Assembly (NCBI GenBank): GCA_040510075.1
Contig: JBEVJT010000201.1
Coordinates: 1 to 10,433, forward strand
Length of the DNA: 10,433 bases
Direction: 5' to 3'
Source of the DNA: VAZQ01 sp040510075
GTDB lineage: Bacteria; Pseudomonadota; Alphaproteobacteria; Rhizobiales; Xanthobacteraceae
Each line of letters starts with the position of its first letter. The first letter of the stretch is position 1. Both the position numbers and the translations under genes were made by a program. Shown here piece by piece: positions 1 through 7,170 of the stretch. The notes under the pieces were generated by a model that saw only the letters and a program-made list of their open reading frames with translations, was not told where the DNA came from and did no database searches.

Positions 1-660
1 GAGCGTCCGCAGCGCTTCCTTATTGGCCCCTGCAGCGCCGGGCACGCGCTCGTTGGGAAGTATCGCGTGTCCGATCACGCTGAGCGTCTGGTATAGTTTT
101 TCACCTTTTTCGGATCCATCATAGACCGGAGCCTCGAGCAGCGACTGTCCCCGACGCGCAGCCTCTATAATTCTGCGCATGTGGTCGGTCGGGAACGCGA
201 TAATGCGGTCGAGATCGAAGCTTTTCTCGACCGGCTTGGCAAGCGTGACGAGAACCTTGTCGCCCAATCGCTGCGCCTCCCCGTCCACCGTCTCGATCAA
301 GGTCTCGTTCAGATAGTTTTGCGACTTGAAGATGAATTTGTTTGCGGCGGCGTCTTCCCACGTTGTCGAACGCAAATCGCTCAGTGTTACCTTGCCCTCT
401 CCATTGTCGAGCTCGGATACCTGCCGGAACTGCAAGGCATAGCCCTCGCAAGAGTTGCCGGAGAAATCGTAGAGGATCCGACCTCGCGCGGACATTGCTG
501 ACGAGCTTCCACGCGAATAGGCCAGTTTGAGATCGTACACAGCCCGATGCGAGACAAAATCGACGGCTGTCTCCTGCGCGCGCACAACGCTGCGCGGACT
601 CACCGTCAGCATGGCCACAGCGAGCCAGCAGACGAGAATGTATGTGCGGGGCTTCGCCAT
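1..660 (-). CDS. eipB: EipB-like periplasmic envelope-integrity protein (DUF1849), 3' end outside window
   Basis: The minus strand reads open for 220 codons from an ATG at 660 to the window edge. The first 28 residues form a signal peptide: a short basic start, a hydrophobic stretch around YILVCWLAVAMLTV, and an A-x-A-like VRA site before QE. The mature part begins VDFVSHRAVYDLKL and continues with SGNSCEGYALQFRQ, LSDLRSTTWEDA and IAFPTDHM, which I recognise as DUF1849/EipB. In Brucella, EipB is a periplasmic beta-spiral protein needed for envelope integrity, and it carries a disulfide between an N-proximal and a C-terminal cysteine. Cys71 in NSCEGYA is the likely N-proximal partner. The family is about 280 residues long, so about 60 residues, including the second cysteine, lie outside. 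A GAGGA ribosome site at 668-672 supports the start. The gene is divergent from the ridA-like gene. Other overlapping frames here lack family features. Identification is fairly firm. Confidence 0.9.
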   Translation of the reverse strand, partial: MAKPRTYILVCWLAVAMLTVSPRSVVRAQETAVDFVSHRAVYDLKLAYSRGSSSAMSARGRILYDFSGNSCEGYALQFRQVSELDNGEGKVTLSDLRSTTWEDAAANKFIFKSQNYLNETLIETVDGEAQRLGDKVLVTLAKPVEKSFDLDRIIAFPTDHMRRIIEAARRGQSLLEAPVYDGSEKGEKLYQTLSVIGHAILPNERVPGAAGANKEALRTL

Positions 661-743
661 CTCGATGTCCTCGCGTCCCAAAATTCAGCGTCGAATGCCG
701 GTGACGCACAGCTCCGCCGCTCAATGGAAAACGGCAACAGCAG

Positions 744-776
744 CGCTATACCGTGACGCACCCGAATCGTATAGCG
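744..776. repeat. Perfect 8-bp inverted repeat in the eipB/ridA divergent intergenic region
   Basis: CGCTATAC at 744-751 is the exact reverse complement of GTATAGCG at 769-776, with a 17-base spacer. The arms are 25 bp apart start to start. The repeat lies 84 bp upstream of the eipB start and 76 bp upstream of the ridA start. The right arm falls near the -35 position of a possible ridA promoter whose -10-like TATGAT is at 796-801. Inference: it could be the operator of a dimeric regulator acting on one or both genes. It could also be chance or an RNA hairpin with a large loop. No -35 box of good quality is visible beside it. Confidence 0.4.
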
Positions 777-851
777 GAATGCTGTCTCTGGGTTCTATGA
801 TTCGTGCCCTCGCACATTCGCATGCAAGCTACGCAATAAGAGGACAACATC

Positions 852-1319
852 ATGGCCGGATTGATCGAAGGGCGGCTCGGGGAACTCGGGATCATGCTCC
901 CCAAGCCTGCGGCGCCGATTGCAAACTACGTGCCCTATGTGCAAGCGGGCGCGTTGCTGATCGTGTCGGGCCAGCTATGCTTCGGCGCGGACGGCACGCT
1001 CGTCGCCAAAGGCAAACTCGGCGCGAGCGTTTCCGTGGAGGAGGGTCAGAATGCGGCTCGCGCCTGTGGCGTCAATCTGATTGCGCAAGTGAAAGAGGCA
1101 GTCGGCGACCTCGACCGAGTGGAGCGGGTGGTCCGGCTTGGCGGGTTCATCAACTCTAATCCAGCTTTTCTCGACGGCCCCAAAGTGATGAACGGCGCCT
1201 CCGATCTGATGGTTGCGGTATTTGCGGAAAAAGGCCGCCATGCCCGCACGACAGTCGGCGTCGCCGTTTTGCCGGCCGACGCGGCAGTCGAGGTCGAAGG
1301 CATCTTCGAAATCCAGTGA
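852..1319 (+). CDS. RidA-family (YjgF/YER057c/UK114) protein, likely enamine/imine deaminase
   Basis: This 155-residue protein belongs to the RidA superfamily. The family core is visible: YVQAGALLIVSGQL near residues 29-42, the helix VEEGQNAARACGVNLIAQV, and the closing ARTTVGVAVLPADAAVEVEG. RidA proteins of this type form trimers and hydrolyse reactive enamine/imine intermediates made by PLP enzymes. Arg132 aligns with the catalytic Arg105 of E. coli RidA, and Glu147, fifteen residues later, aligns with its Glu120, so deaminase activity is plausible. At about 155 residues it is longer than archetypal RidA (about 128), which places it in a longer bacterial subgroup and makes the exact substrate uncertain. 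The ATG follows an AAGAGGA ribosome site. It heads a four-gene same-strand cluster; the next gene starts 21 bases after its stop. Confidence 0.93.
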   Translation: MAGLIEGRLGELGIMLPKPAAPIANYVPYVQAGALLIVSGQLCFGADGTLVAKGKLGASVSVEEGQNAARACGVNLIAQVKEAVGDLDRVERVVRLGGFINSNPAFLDGPKVMNGASDLMVAVFAEKGRHARTTVGVAVLPADAAVEVEGIFEIQ

Positions 1320-1340
1320 TCGGAGCATGCGAGGGCTCCC

Positions 1341-2066
1341 GTGTTAATTGCCCGACCTGTAGCCCACCGCGGCCTGCACGGCGGGGGCGCAGTCATCGAA
1401 AACACGCTGTCGGCATTTGTTACGGCAATCGCGGCCGGCTACGGTATCGAATGCGATTTGCAGGTCAGTGCCGACGGCGAAGCAATGGTGTTTCACGACC
1501 CCACCTTGGGCCGCCTCACCGAGCAAAACGCGCGTGTCGATTCGTTGCCGGCGCGGGAACTAAAGCATCTCGATTTCAAGGCAACCAAGGACCATATGAT
1601 CACGTTGGGGGAGTTATGCGACATTACCGCCGGCCGGAGCCCGTTATTGATTGAAATGAAGAGCCATTTTCAGGGCGACTGTCGACTGCTTGAACGTACT
1701 GCGCGCACGCTCTCCAACTATCCCGGTTATGCTGCAGTGATGTCATTCGATCCCTTGCTCATCGCCACCTTGCGCGAGCGTGCACCGGCGCTCCCGCGTG
1801 GCATCGTCGCCGAGAGAGCGAAATCTGCAACGGCTCCAGACTTCGTGGGCCGAACTCTCCGCTCGCTGTGGGGCTATTACGACCTGTTGCATGCACGACC
1901 CCAGTTCATCGCTTTCGCCGCCAAAGATCTGCCTCACCTTATTCCGGCAACGGGCCGGAATGTCTTCGGAGTGCCGGTGCTGGCCTGGACCATCCGCACG
2001 CCTGCCGAAGAGCGCGCGGCCAGGCGCCATGCAGACCAGATCATATTCGAAGGCTTTCGTCCTTAA
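1341..2066 (+). CDS. Glycerophosphodiester phosphodiesterase, UgpQ/GDPD family
   Basis: This is a cytoplasmic GDPD-family enzyme of 241 residues that would hydrolyse glycerophosphodiesters to glycerol-3-phosphate and an alcohol. The TIM-barrel signature is complete: HRG at residues 9-11, EN at 20-21 in ENTLSAF, the metal-binding pair Glu37 and Asp39 in IECDLQ, His52 in the HDP motif, Glu105 in LLIEMK, and Trp216 in AWTIR near the end. There is no signal peptide, so it should act on imported or internally released diesters from phospholipid turnover. The start is GTG at 1341, preceded by GAGGG at 1331-1335; no better-supported start is visible upstream. Gaps of 21 and 18 bases to its neighbours indicate one transcription unit with ridA and the DUF482 gene. 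No transporter (ugp or glpT) lies beside it, so the physiological substrate is open. Confidence 0.93.
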   Translation: MLIARPVAHRGLHGGGAVIENTLSAFVTAIAAGYGIECDLQVSADGEAMVFHDPTLGRLTEQNARVDSLPARELKHLDFKATKDHMITLGELCDITAGRSPLLIEMKSHFQGDCRLLERTARTLSNYPGYAAVMSFDPLLIATLRERAPALPRGIVAERAKSATAPDFVGRTLRSLWGYYDLLHARPQFIAFAAKDLPHLIPATGRNVFGVPVLAWTIRTPAEERAARRHADQIIFEGFRP

Positions 2067-2084
2067 CGAGAGCTGCTGGAGTAC

Positions 2085-3299
2085 ATGGGCCTCGAGCTGA
2101 CCTTGCGCATCGCGCATTCCATTCACGAAGCCGGTGCCGACGCGTGGGACGCCCTGGCCAATCCAGGTCCTGGCGATCGGTCCGCCATGTCCGGTCAACC
2201 CGAAACCGGGTTGCGCTGCACCGATGCAGAATACAATCCATTCGTCTCGCATGCGTTTCTCTCCGCGCTCGAGCGCTCCAATTCGGTTTGCGCACGCGCC
2301 GGCTGGCAGCCCCTGCATATCTTGGCCACCGACAGCCAAGGCGCCCTGCAGGGTGTGGTCCCTTGTTACGTGAAATCGCATTCGCAAGGGGAATACGTTT
2401 TCGACCACGGGTGGGCCGACGCATATGAGCGGGCGGGCGGAAACTATTATCCAAAGCTGCAGGTCTCGGTGCCGTTCACGCCGGCGACCGGGCCGCGGCT
2501 TCTGGCGCAGCCCGGACCGAAAGGCGACGCGGTTCGGGACGCCCTCGCTGATGCGCTGATCGACGTTTGCAAGCGCCTTGATGCGTCCTCGGTCCACGTC
2601 ACCTTCTTGCCCGAGCACGAGTGGGCCCTGCTCGGCGCGCACGGTTATCTCAAGCGCACCCACCAGCAATTTCACTGGAGCAATGCGCGCTACGTTACGT
2701 TCGACTGTTTCCTTGCGGCGCTCTCATCGCGGAAACGCAAAATCATCCGACGCGAGCGCGAGGATGCCCTCCACGGCGGCATTACCGTGCACTGGCTCAC
2801 GGGAACCGATCTCACGGAATCCGTGTGGGATGCGTTTTTCAAATTCTACATGCACACGGGATCCCGTAAGTGGGGCCGACCGTATCTGACGCGCGCGTTC
2901 TTTTCGTTGGTGGGCGAGAGCATGGGCGATCGCATCGTGCTGATCATGGCCAAGCGCGCAGGGCGCTGGATCGCAGGTGCCCTGAACTTTGTCGGCTCGA
3001 GCACTCTTTTCGGCAGGCATTGGGGCGCGATCGAGCATCACCCGTTCCTGCATTTCGAGCTGTGTTATTACCAGGCGATACAATATGCGATCGAGCGCCG
3101 ATTGGCGCGGGTCGAAGCCGGAGCACAAGGCGAGCACAAGATTGCGCGCGGTTATCTGCCCACGATCACCTACTCAGCTCATTACATCGCTGACCCCGCA
3201 CTGCGCCGCGCTATTGCCGAATTTCTCAAGCGCGAGCGCAGCTATGTGGCGGCGGCAGAGCAGGAACTCGCGTTCGCAGCACCATTCCGTCGAGAATGA
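2085..3299 (+). CDS. FemAB/GNAT-like protein of the DUF482 family (peptidogalycan biosynthesis-type)
   Basis: This 404-residue protein matches the DUF482 family (PF04339), which is distantly related to FemAB/GNAT acyltransferases. Recognisable blocks are NPFVSHAFLSALE (51-63), GWQPLHIL (73-80), a central block from about residue 104 to 140 containing FDHGWADAYER and YYPKLQVSVPFTPATGPRLL, KWGRPYLTRAFF (262-273), and a C-terminal block from about 323 to 358 containing HFELCYYQAI, EAGAQGEHK and ARGYLP. No signal peptide or membrane segment is evident. Family members are often annotated as N-acetyltransferases or peptidoglycan-synthesis proteins, but to my knowledge the reaction is not established. 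FemAB relatives use aminoacyl-tRNA or acyl-CoA donors, which is only a guide here. The ATG is preceded by GGAG at 2078-2081. Its TGA overlaps an ATG at 3296 as ATGA, so it may be translationally coupled to the HIT gene. Confidence 0.88.
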   Translation: MGLELTLRIAHSIHEAGADAWDALANPGPGDRSAMSGQPETGLRCTDAEYNPFVSHAFLSALERSNSVCARAGWQPLHILATDSQGALQGVVPCYVKSHSQGEYVFDHGWADAYERAGGNYYPKLQVSVPFTPATGPRLLAQPGPKGDAVRDALADALIDVCKRLDASSVHVTFLPEHEWALLGAHGYLKRTHQQFHWSNARYVTFDCFLAALSSRKRKIIRREREDALHGGITVHWLTGTDLTESVWDAFFKFYMHTGSRKWGRPYLTRAFFSLVGESMGDRIVLIMAKRAGRWIAGALNFVGSSTLFGRHWGAIEHHPFLHFELCYYQAIQYAIERRLARVEAGAQGEHKIARGYLPTITYSAHYIADPALRRAIAEFLKRERSYVAAAEQELAFAAPFRRE

Positions 3300-3319
3300 C
3301 GAGAAGGCCGGAGGAATTC

Positions 3320-3748
3320 ATGTCTGCCTACGATCCCAACAACATCTTTGCGAAGATTCTGCGCGGCGAGCTGCCATGCCACAAGGTTTATGAGGATGAC
3401 AAGGCATTCGCGTTCCTTGACATCATGCCGCGTGCGCCCGGCCACACGCTGGTGCTGCCGAAGTCTCCTGCACGCAACATCTTCGATATCTCCCCCGATG
3501 ACTTCGCCTATGTCAGCAAGGTCGCGCAAAGAATCGCGAAAGCCGCGCGCACCGCATTCGCTGCCGACGGTGTTACGATTCATCAATTCAACGAGAACGC
3601 CGGCGGACAGGTGGTTTTCCATCTGCACATGCACGTGATACCCCGCCGCGAAGGCGTTGCGCTGAAGCCGCCGGCGAGCGCTAAAGAGGCGCCCGAGATC
3701 CTTGCAGAGCACGCAAAGAGACTTAGCAGCGCGCTGACAGCCGCCTAA
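3320..3748 (+). CDS. HIT-family (HinT-like) nucleotide hydrolase/transferase
   Basis: This 142-residue histidine-triad protein has the full family pattern: an N-terminal NIFAKILRGELPCHKVYEDD, then FLDIMPRAPGHTLVLPK, the NENAGGQVVFH block, and the triad HLHMHV with His101, His103 and His105. HinT-type enzymes cleave nucleoside phosphoramidates and acyl-adenylates; the middle histidine (His103) forms the nucleotidyl intermediate. It is likely a cytoplasmic homodimer. I chose the ATG at 3320 because GGAGGA at 3310-3315 is ideally placed and MSAYDPNNIF is the usual start in alphaproteobacterial homologues. An in-frame ATG at 3296 would add eight residues and overlap the previous stop codon. It is the last gene of the four-gene cluster and converges with the hydrolase gene 21 bases away, without a clear terminator between. 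Confidence 0.95.
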   Translation: MSAYDPNNIFAKILRGELPCHKVYEDDKAFAFLDIMPRAPGHTLVLPKSPARNIFDISPDDFAYVSKVAQRIAKAARTAFAADGVTIHQFNENAGGQVVFHLHMHVIPRREGVALKPPASAKEAPEILAEHAKRLSSALTAA

Positions 3749-3769
3749 CACTCCACCGGACAGCGCGAC

Positions 3770-4630
3770 TCATCCGGACAAGTGATTGCCCGCTGGCGCA
3801 GCGGCCAGAAAATCGATGATCAGGCGATTAACGTCGGCGGCAGCTTCCTCGTGCGACAGGTGGCCGACGTCGGGTAAAATGCGCAGTTGCGCGCCGGGAA
3901 TCTGCTGCTGAATGCATAGGGCATTGGCAACAGGCAGTATGCGATCGCGCTCGCCCCAGATGATCAGGGTCGGCTGGGTAACGCGGGGTAGCGCTTTGAC
4001 GACTGCGGTCTCATCGAACTGTAGGAGCGTGCGGAGGAAGGTCTCCTCACCGTGGTTGCGCAGAAACAGGTCGAAGTAAGCGTCCGCCACCTCCTTCGGC
4101 AGCGCCGCTGGGTTCGCATATGACTGTTTCAGGCGCGACATGAACAGCGCACGACCGACGCGGCGACGGCGCAGCGCAAGCCGCAGCATGGCGGCCACGC
4201 CGCGGATGCGCAGGAGCCGTTCGAGCGAATGGCGCCCACCGGGATGGCCGATACTGTTGATAAGGACCAGCCGATCCACGCGTTGACCATCATCGAGTGC
4301 AAGGCGGATCGCCGGCGCGCAGCTATAGGAACTTGCCACGAGAGTCGTGGAGCGGATGCCGAAGGCATCAAGCAGCCCGCCGAGAACGCGCGCATGCGCT
4401 TCGGGGCTGTAGTCGCCCGGCGGCTTCTGCGAACGCCCGTACCCTTTGAGATCTGGCGCCACTACGGTGTGCTGGCGCGCGAGCGCCTCGACGTTGTTGC
4501 GCCACGTGAGCAACGATAGCGGAATGCCGTGCAGCAACATTACATGGGGGCCGGAGCCCTGGCGCAGGCAGCAGATGCTGGCCTCGGGAAGCCGCACCTG
4601 TGTAGTGCGGCTATAGAGATCTTCGAGCAC
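3770..4630 (-). CDS. Alpha/beta hydrolase-fold protein
   Basis: This 286-residue protein has the alpha/beta hydrolase fold. The oxyanion-side HGIPLS motif is at residues 34-39, PDLKGYGRS at 59-67, the acid Asp229 in WGERDRILP, and the base His257 in DVGHLSHEE. The nucleophile elbow reads S-Y-S-C-A (101-105), making Ser103 the likely nucleophile; both glycines of the usual G-x-S-x-G are replaced by small residues. A basic stretch LRRRRVGRAL near 153-162 lies in the cap region. The substrate cannot be told from sequence: esterase, epoxide hydrolase-like and C-C hydrolase relatives all share this pattern. The start is GTG at 4630; an in-frame TGA six bases upstream rules out a longer form. It lies 68 bases downstream of clpA on the same strand, with a hairpin between. 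It lacks a signal peptide. Confidence 0.88.
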   Translation of the reverse strand: MLEDLYSRTTQVRLPEASICCLRQGSGPHVMLLHGIPLSLLTWRNNVEALARQHTVVAPDLKGYGRSQKPPGDYSPEAHARVLGGLLDAFGIRSTTLVASSYSCAPAIRLALDDGQRVDRLVLINSIGHPGGRHSLERLLRIRGVAAMLRLALRRRRVGRALFMSRLKQSYANPAALPKEVADAYFDLFLRNHGEETFLRTLLQFDETAVVKALPRVTQPTLIIWGERDRILPVANALCIQQQIPGAQLRILPDVGHLSHEEAAADVNRLIIDFLAAAPAGNHLSG

Positions 4631-4674
4631 AGATCACGCGTCGCCTATGCCGGCCGAGACGCTTCACGAAAGCA

Positions 4675-4697
4675 CCAGTTCGGGAATGCCGAACCGG
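4675..4697 (-). terminator. Hairpin directly after clpA stop, terminator-like or mRNA-stabilising
   Basis: On the minus strand a 9-bp stem starts one base after the clpA TAG: CCGGTTCGG, loop CATTC, CCGAACTGG, with one G-U wobble. It is followed by TGCTTTCG, a poor U-tract. This could be a weak intrinsic terminator or a 3' structure that protects clpS-clpA mRNA while letting some transcription into the hydrolase gene. The stem itself is clear; its role is inferred. Confidence 0.5.
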
Positions 4698-4698
4698 A

Positions 4699-7113
4699 CT
4701 ACACCTTGACCAGCGGGACCTTGGGCACGGACCCACGGGAGGAAGGCGGGCTTGGCGGCTTGCGCCGGGACGCGCGTCGCTTCGGCTTGGTCGCTCCCGG
4801 TTCCGGAATTTTGTCAGGCTTCGGAGTAACGGGACCATCGAGATATTCGAAGCCAAGCTTCTCGCCGCCGGACTCCTCGGTATTCGTGATCACCCGGACG
4901 TGCCCGCCGGATTTGAGCTTGCCGAATAAGACCTCGTCCGCAAGCGGCTTCTTGATGGTCTCCTGAATGAGGCGGGCCATCGGCCGCGCGCCCATCTGCT
5001 CATCATAACCATGCTGGATGAGCCATTTCGATGCATCCTCGGAGAGTTCGATGGTGACGTCGCGATCCCCGAGTTGCGCCTCGAGCTGCATGACGAACTT
5101 CTCGACCACCTTGGCAATGATCTCCGGCGTGAGATGCGCAAACGTGATGATGGAATCGAGCCGGTTGCGGAATTCCGGTGCGAACAGGCGGTTGATCGCC
5201 TCCACATCGTCGCCCTCGCGCTTGATGCGCGTGAAGCCATAGGGTTGCCGCGCGAGATCGGCGGCGCCTGCATTCGTCGTCATGATGAGAATCACGTTAC
5301 GGAAATCCACCTGCTTGCCGTTGTGATCGGTAAGCTTGCCGTGGTCCATGATTTGCAACAGCACGTTGAACAGATCGGGATGGGCTTTTTCGATTTCATC
5401 GAGGAGAAGGACGCAGTGAGGGTGCTGATCGACCCCGTCTGTCAGTAGCCCTCCCTGATCAAAGCCGACATAGCCGGGTGGAGCGCCGATCAATCGGGAG
5501 ACCGTATGCCGCTCCATGTATTCTGACATGTCGAAACGGATCATCTCCACGCCGAGTGCGGTGGCAAGCTGCTTGGCAACCTCGGTTTTGCCGACGCCGG
5601 TCGGCCCTGAGAACAAATAGCAGCCGATAGGCTTCTCCGGCTCGCGCAGCCCCGCGCGCGCGAGCTTGATCGAAGCTGACAAGGCCCCAATCGCCTTGTC
5701 CTGACCGTACACCACCTGCTTGAGGGTCTGATCGAGATGCCGCAACACGACGGCGTCGTCCTTCGAAACGGTTTTCGGAGGGATGCGCGCCATGGTGGCG
5801 ATGGTCGTCTCGATCTCCTTGATGCCGATTGTCTTCTTGCGCCGGCTTTCCGGCAGCAGCATTTGTGCAGCACCCGATTCATCAATCACGTCGATCGCCT
5901 TGTCGGGGAGCTTGCGGTCATGGATGTAGCGCGCGGAGAGCTCAACCGCGGCTTTGATCGCCTCGGTTGTATATTTGAGCTTGTGATAGTCCTCGAAATA
6001 GGGTTTCAAACCTTTGAGTATTTCGATCGCGTCGGGGACGCTCGGCTCATTCACATCGATTTTCTGGAAACGCCGCACCAAGGCGCGGTCCTTCTCGAAA
6101 TACTGCCGGTATTCCTTGTAAGTGGTCGAGCCAATGCAGCGCAGCGTGCCCGAGGCCAAGGCGGGCTTGAGCAGGTTGGAAGCATCCATTGCGCCGCCGG
6201 AAGTCGCACCCGCGCCAATGACGGTATGGATCTCGTCAATGAACATGATGGCGCCCGGATAGGCCTCAAGCTCCTTGATGACCTGCTTGAGACGCTCCTC
6301 GAAATCGCCACGGTAGCGCGTGCCCGCCAGCAACGTTCCCATGTCAAGGCAGAATACCGTCGAGTTCTTGAGCACGTCGGGCACTTCATCATGCACGATG
6401 CGACGCGCGAGCCCTTCGGCGATAGCTGTCTTTCCCACGCCGGCGTCCCCGACAAACAGCGGATTGTTCTTTTGCCGCCGGCACAAGACCTGGATCGTGC
6501 GATTGATCTCCGCCCCGCGCCCGATGAGCGGATCGATCTTCCCCTCGCGCGCCTTCTTGTTCAGGTTGATGCAATAGGCTTCGAGAGCATCGCCCTTTTT
6601 CTTGGCGTCGTCCCCGCCCTTCGACTCGCTTTCGTCCTCGGCGCCGCGCACCGGCCGCGCTTCCGACATGCCGGGCCGCTTGGCAATGCCATGGCTGATG
6701 TAATTGACGGCATCGTAGCGGGTCATGTCCTGCTCCTGCAGGAAATAAGCGGCATGGCTCTCGCGTTCGGCAAAGATTGCCACGAGCACATTGGCTCCCG
6801 TCACCTCCTCGCGTCCCGAGGACTGTACATGGATCACGGCGCGCTGGATCACGCGCTGGAACCCGGCCGTGGGCTTCGAATCATCGTTGCCGTCGTTGAC
6901 CAGGTTTTCTAGTTCGCTCTCGAGATAGGCGGTCAAGCTGCGGCGCAACTTGTCCAGATCCACATTGCACGCGCGCATGACTGCGGCGGAATCCTGATCA
7001 TCGATCAGCGCCAGCAACAGATGCTCAAGCGTGGCATATTCGTGGTGGCGCTCGTTGGCCAAAGCCAGCGCACGGTGGAGCGATTGCTCGAGATTGCGCG
7101 AAAAGGTCGGCAT
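4699..7113 (-). CDS. clpA: ClpA, ATP-dependent unfoldase of the ClpAP protease
   Basis: ClpA is a Hsp100/AAA+ ring hexamer that unfolds proteins and feeds them to ClpP. The 804-residue sequence has every expected part: an N-domain with two Clp repeats (about 1-145) that docks ClpS, an acidic/Lys-rich linker (155-175), AAA domain 1 with Walker A GDAGVGKT (222-229) and Walker B IMFIDE (289-294), and AAA domain 2 with Walker A GPTGVGKT (503-510), Walker B VLLLDE (568-573) and the sensor TTN (612-614). No long coiled-coil middle domain is present, which separates it from ClpB. The ClpP-docking loop after NAGAADLARQ reads YGF (625-627) where E. coli has IGL. The C-terminus carries a basic tail, KRRASRRK to VPLVKV, making it longer than E. 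coli ClpA (758). The ATG follows AGGGGA. It lies 57 bases downstream of clpS, as one operon. Confidence 0.98.
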   Translation of the reverse strand: MPTFSRNLEQSLHRALALANERHHEYATLEHLLLALIDDQDSAAVMRACNVDLDKLRRSLTAYLESELENLVNDGNDDSKPTAGFQRVIQRAVIHVQSSGREEVTGANVLVAIFAERESHAAYFLQEQDMTRYDAVNYISHGIAKRPGMSEARPVRGAEDESESKGGDDAKKKGDALEAYCINLNKKAREGKIDPLIGRGAEINRTIQVLCRRQKNNPLFVGDAGVGKTAIAEGLARRIVHDEVPDVLKNSTVFCLDMGTLLAGTRYRGDFEERLKQVIKELEAYPGAIMFIDEIHTVIGAGATSGGAMDASNLLKPALASGTLRCIGSTTYKEYRQYFEKDRALVRRFQKIDVNEPSVPDAIEILKGLKPYFEDYHKLKYTTEAIKAAVELSARYIHDRKLPDKAIDVIDESGAAQMLLPESRRKKTIGIKEIETTIATMARIPPKTVSKDDAVVLRHLDQTLKQVVYGQDKAIGALSASIKLARAGLREPEKPIGCYLFSGPTGVGKTEVAKQLATALGVEMIRFDMSEYMERHTVSRLIGAPPGYVGFDQGGLLTDGVDQHPHCVLLLDEIEKAHPDLFNVLLQIMDHGKLTDHNGKQVDFRNVILIMTTNAGAADLARQPYGFTRIKREGDDVEAINRLFAPEFRNRLDSIITFAHLTPEIIAKVVEKFVMQLEAQLGDRDVTIELSEDASKWLIQHGYDEQMGARPMARLIQETIKKPLADEVLFGKLKSGGHVRVITNTEESGGEKLGFEYLDGPVTPKPDKIPEPGATKPKRRASRRKPPSPPSSRGSVPKVPLVKV

Positions 7114-7170
7114 GTCAGGTCCCCTGTTTAACGTTGATCGAGCGACCGCGTTCCCGCCCCTCGACTGGAT

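Noticed and set aside
119..724. Long minus-strand open frame (201 codons) overlapping the eipB-like gene in another phase
   Set aside because: Its residues are Arg/His/Gly-rich and match nothing, while the frame starting at 660 gives a signal peptide and the DUF1849 pattern.
1743..2675. 310-codon open frame antisense to the GDPD and DUF482 genes
   Set aside because: It spans the complements of two clearly recognisable genes and their junction; its composition is that of a shadow frame.
3296..3319. Upstream ATG start for the HIT gene overlapping the DUF482 stop codon
   Set aside because: GGAGGA at 3310-3315 points to the ATG at 3320, and the protein then starts in the usual family way; the overlap may still help translational coupling.
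3756..3777. CCGGA / TCCGG inverted repeat at the convergent HIT/hydrolase junction
   Set aside because: Five-base arms with a 12-base loop, partly inside the hydrolase coding end, and no T-run; expected by chance in GC-rich DNA.
5737..6912. 391-codon open frame antisense to clpA
   Set aside because: Long antisense frames are common opposite conserved GC-rich genes; the clpA frame carries all Walker motifs and this frame shows no family and no ribosome site.
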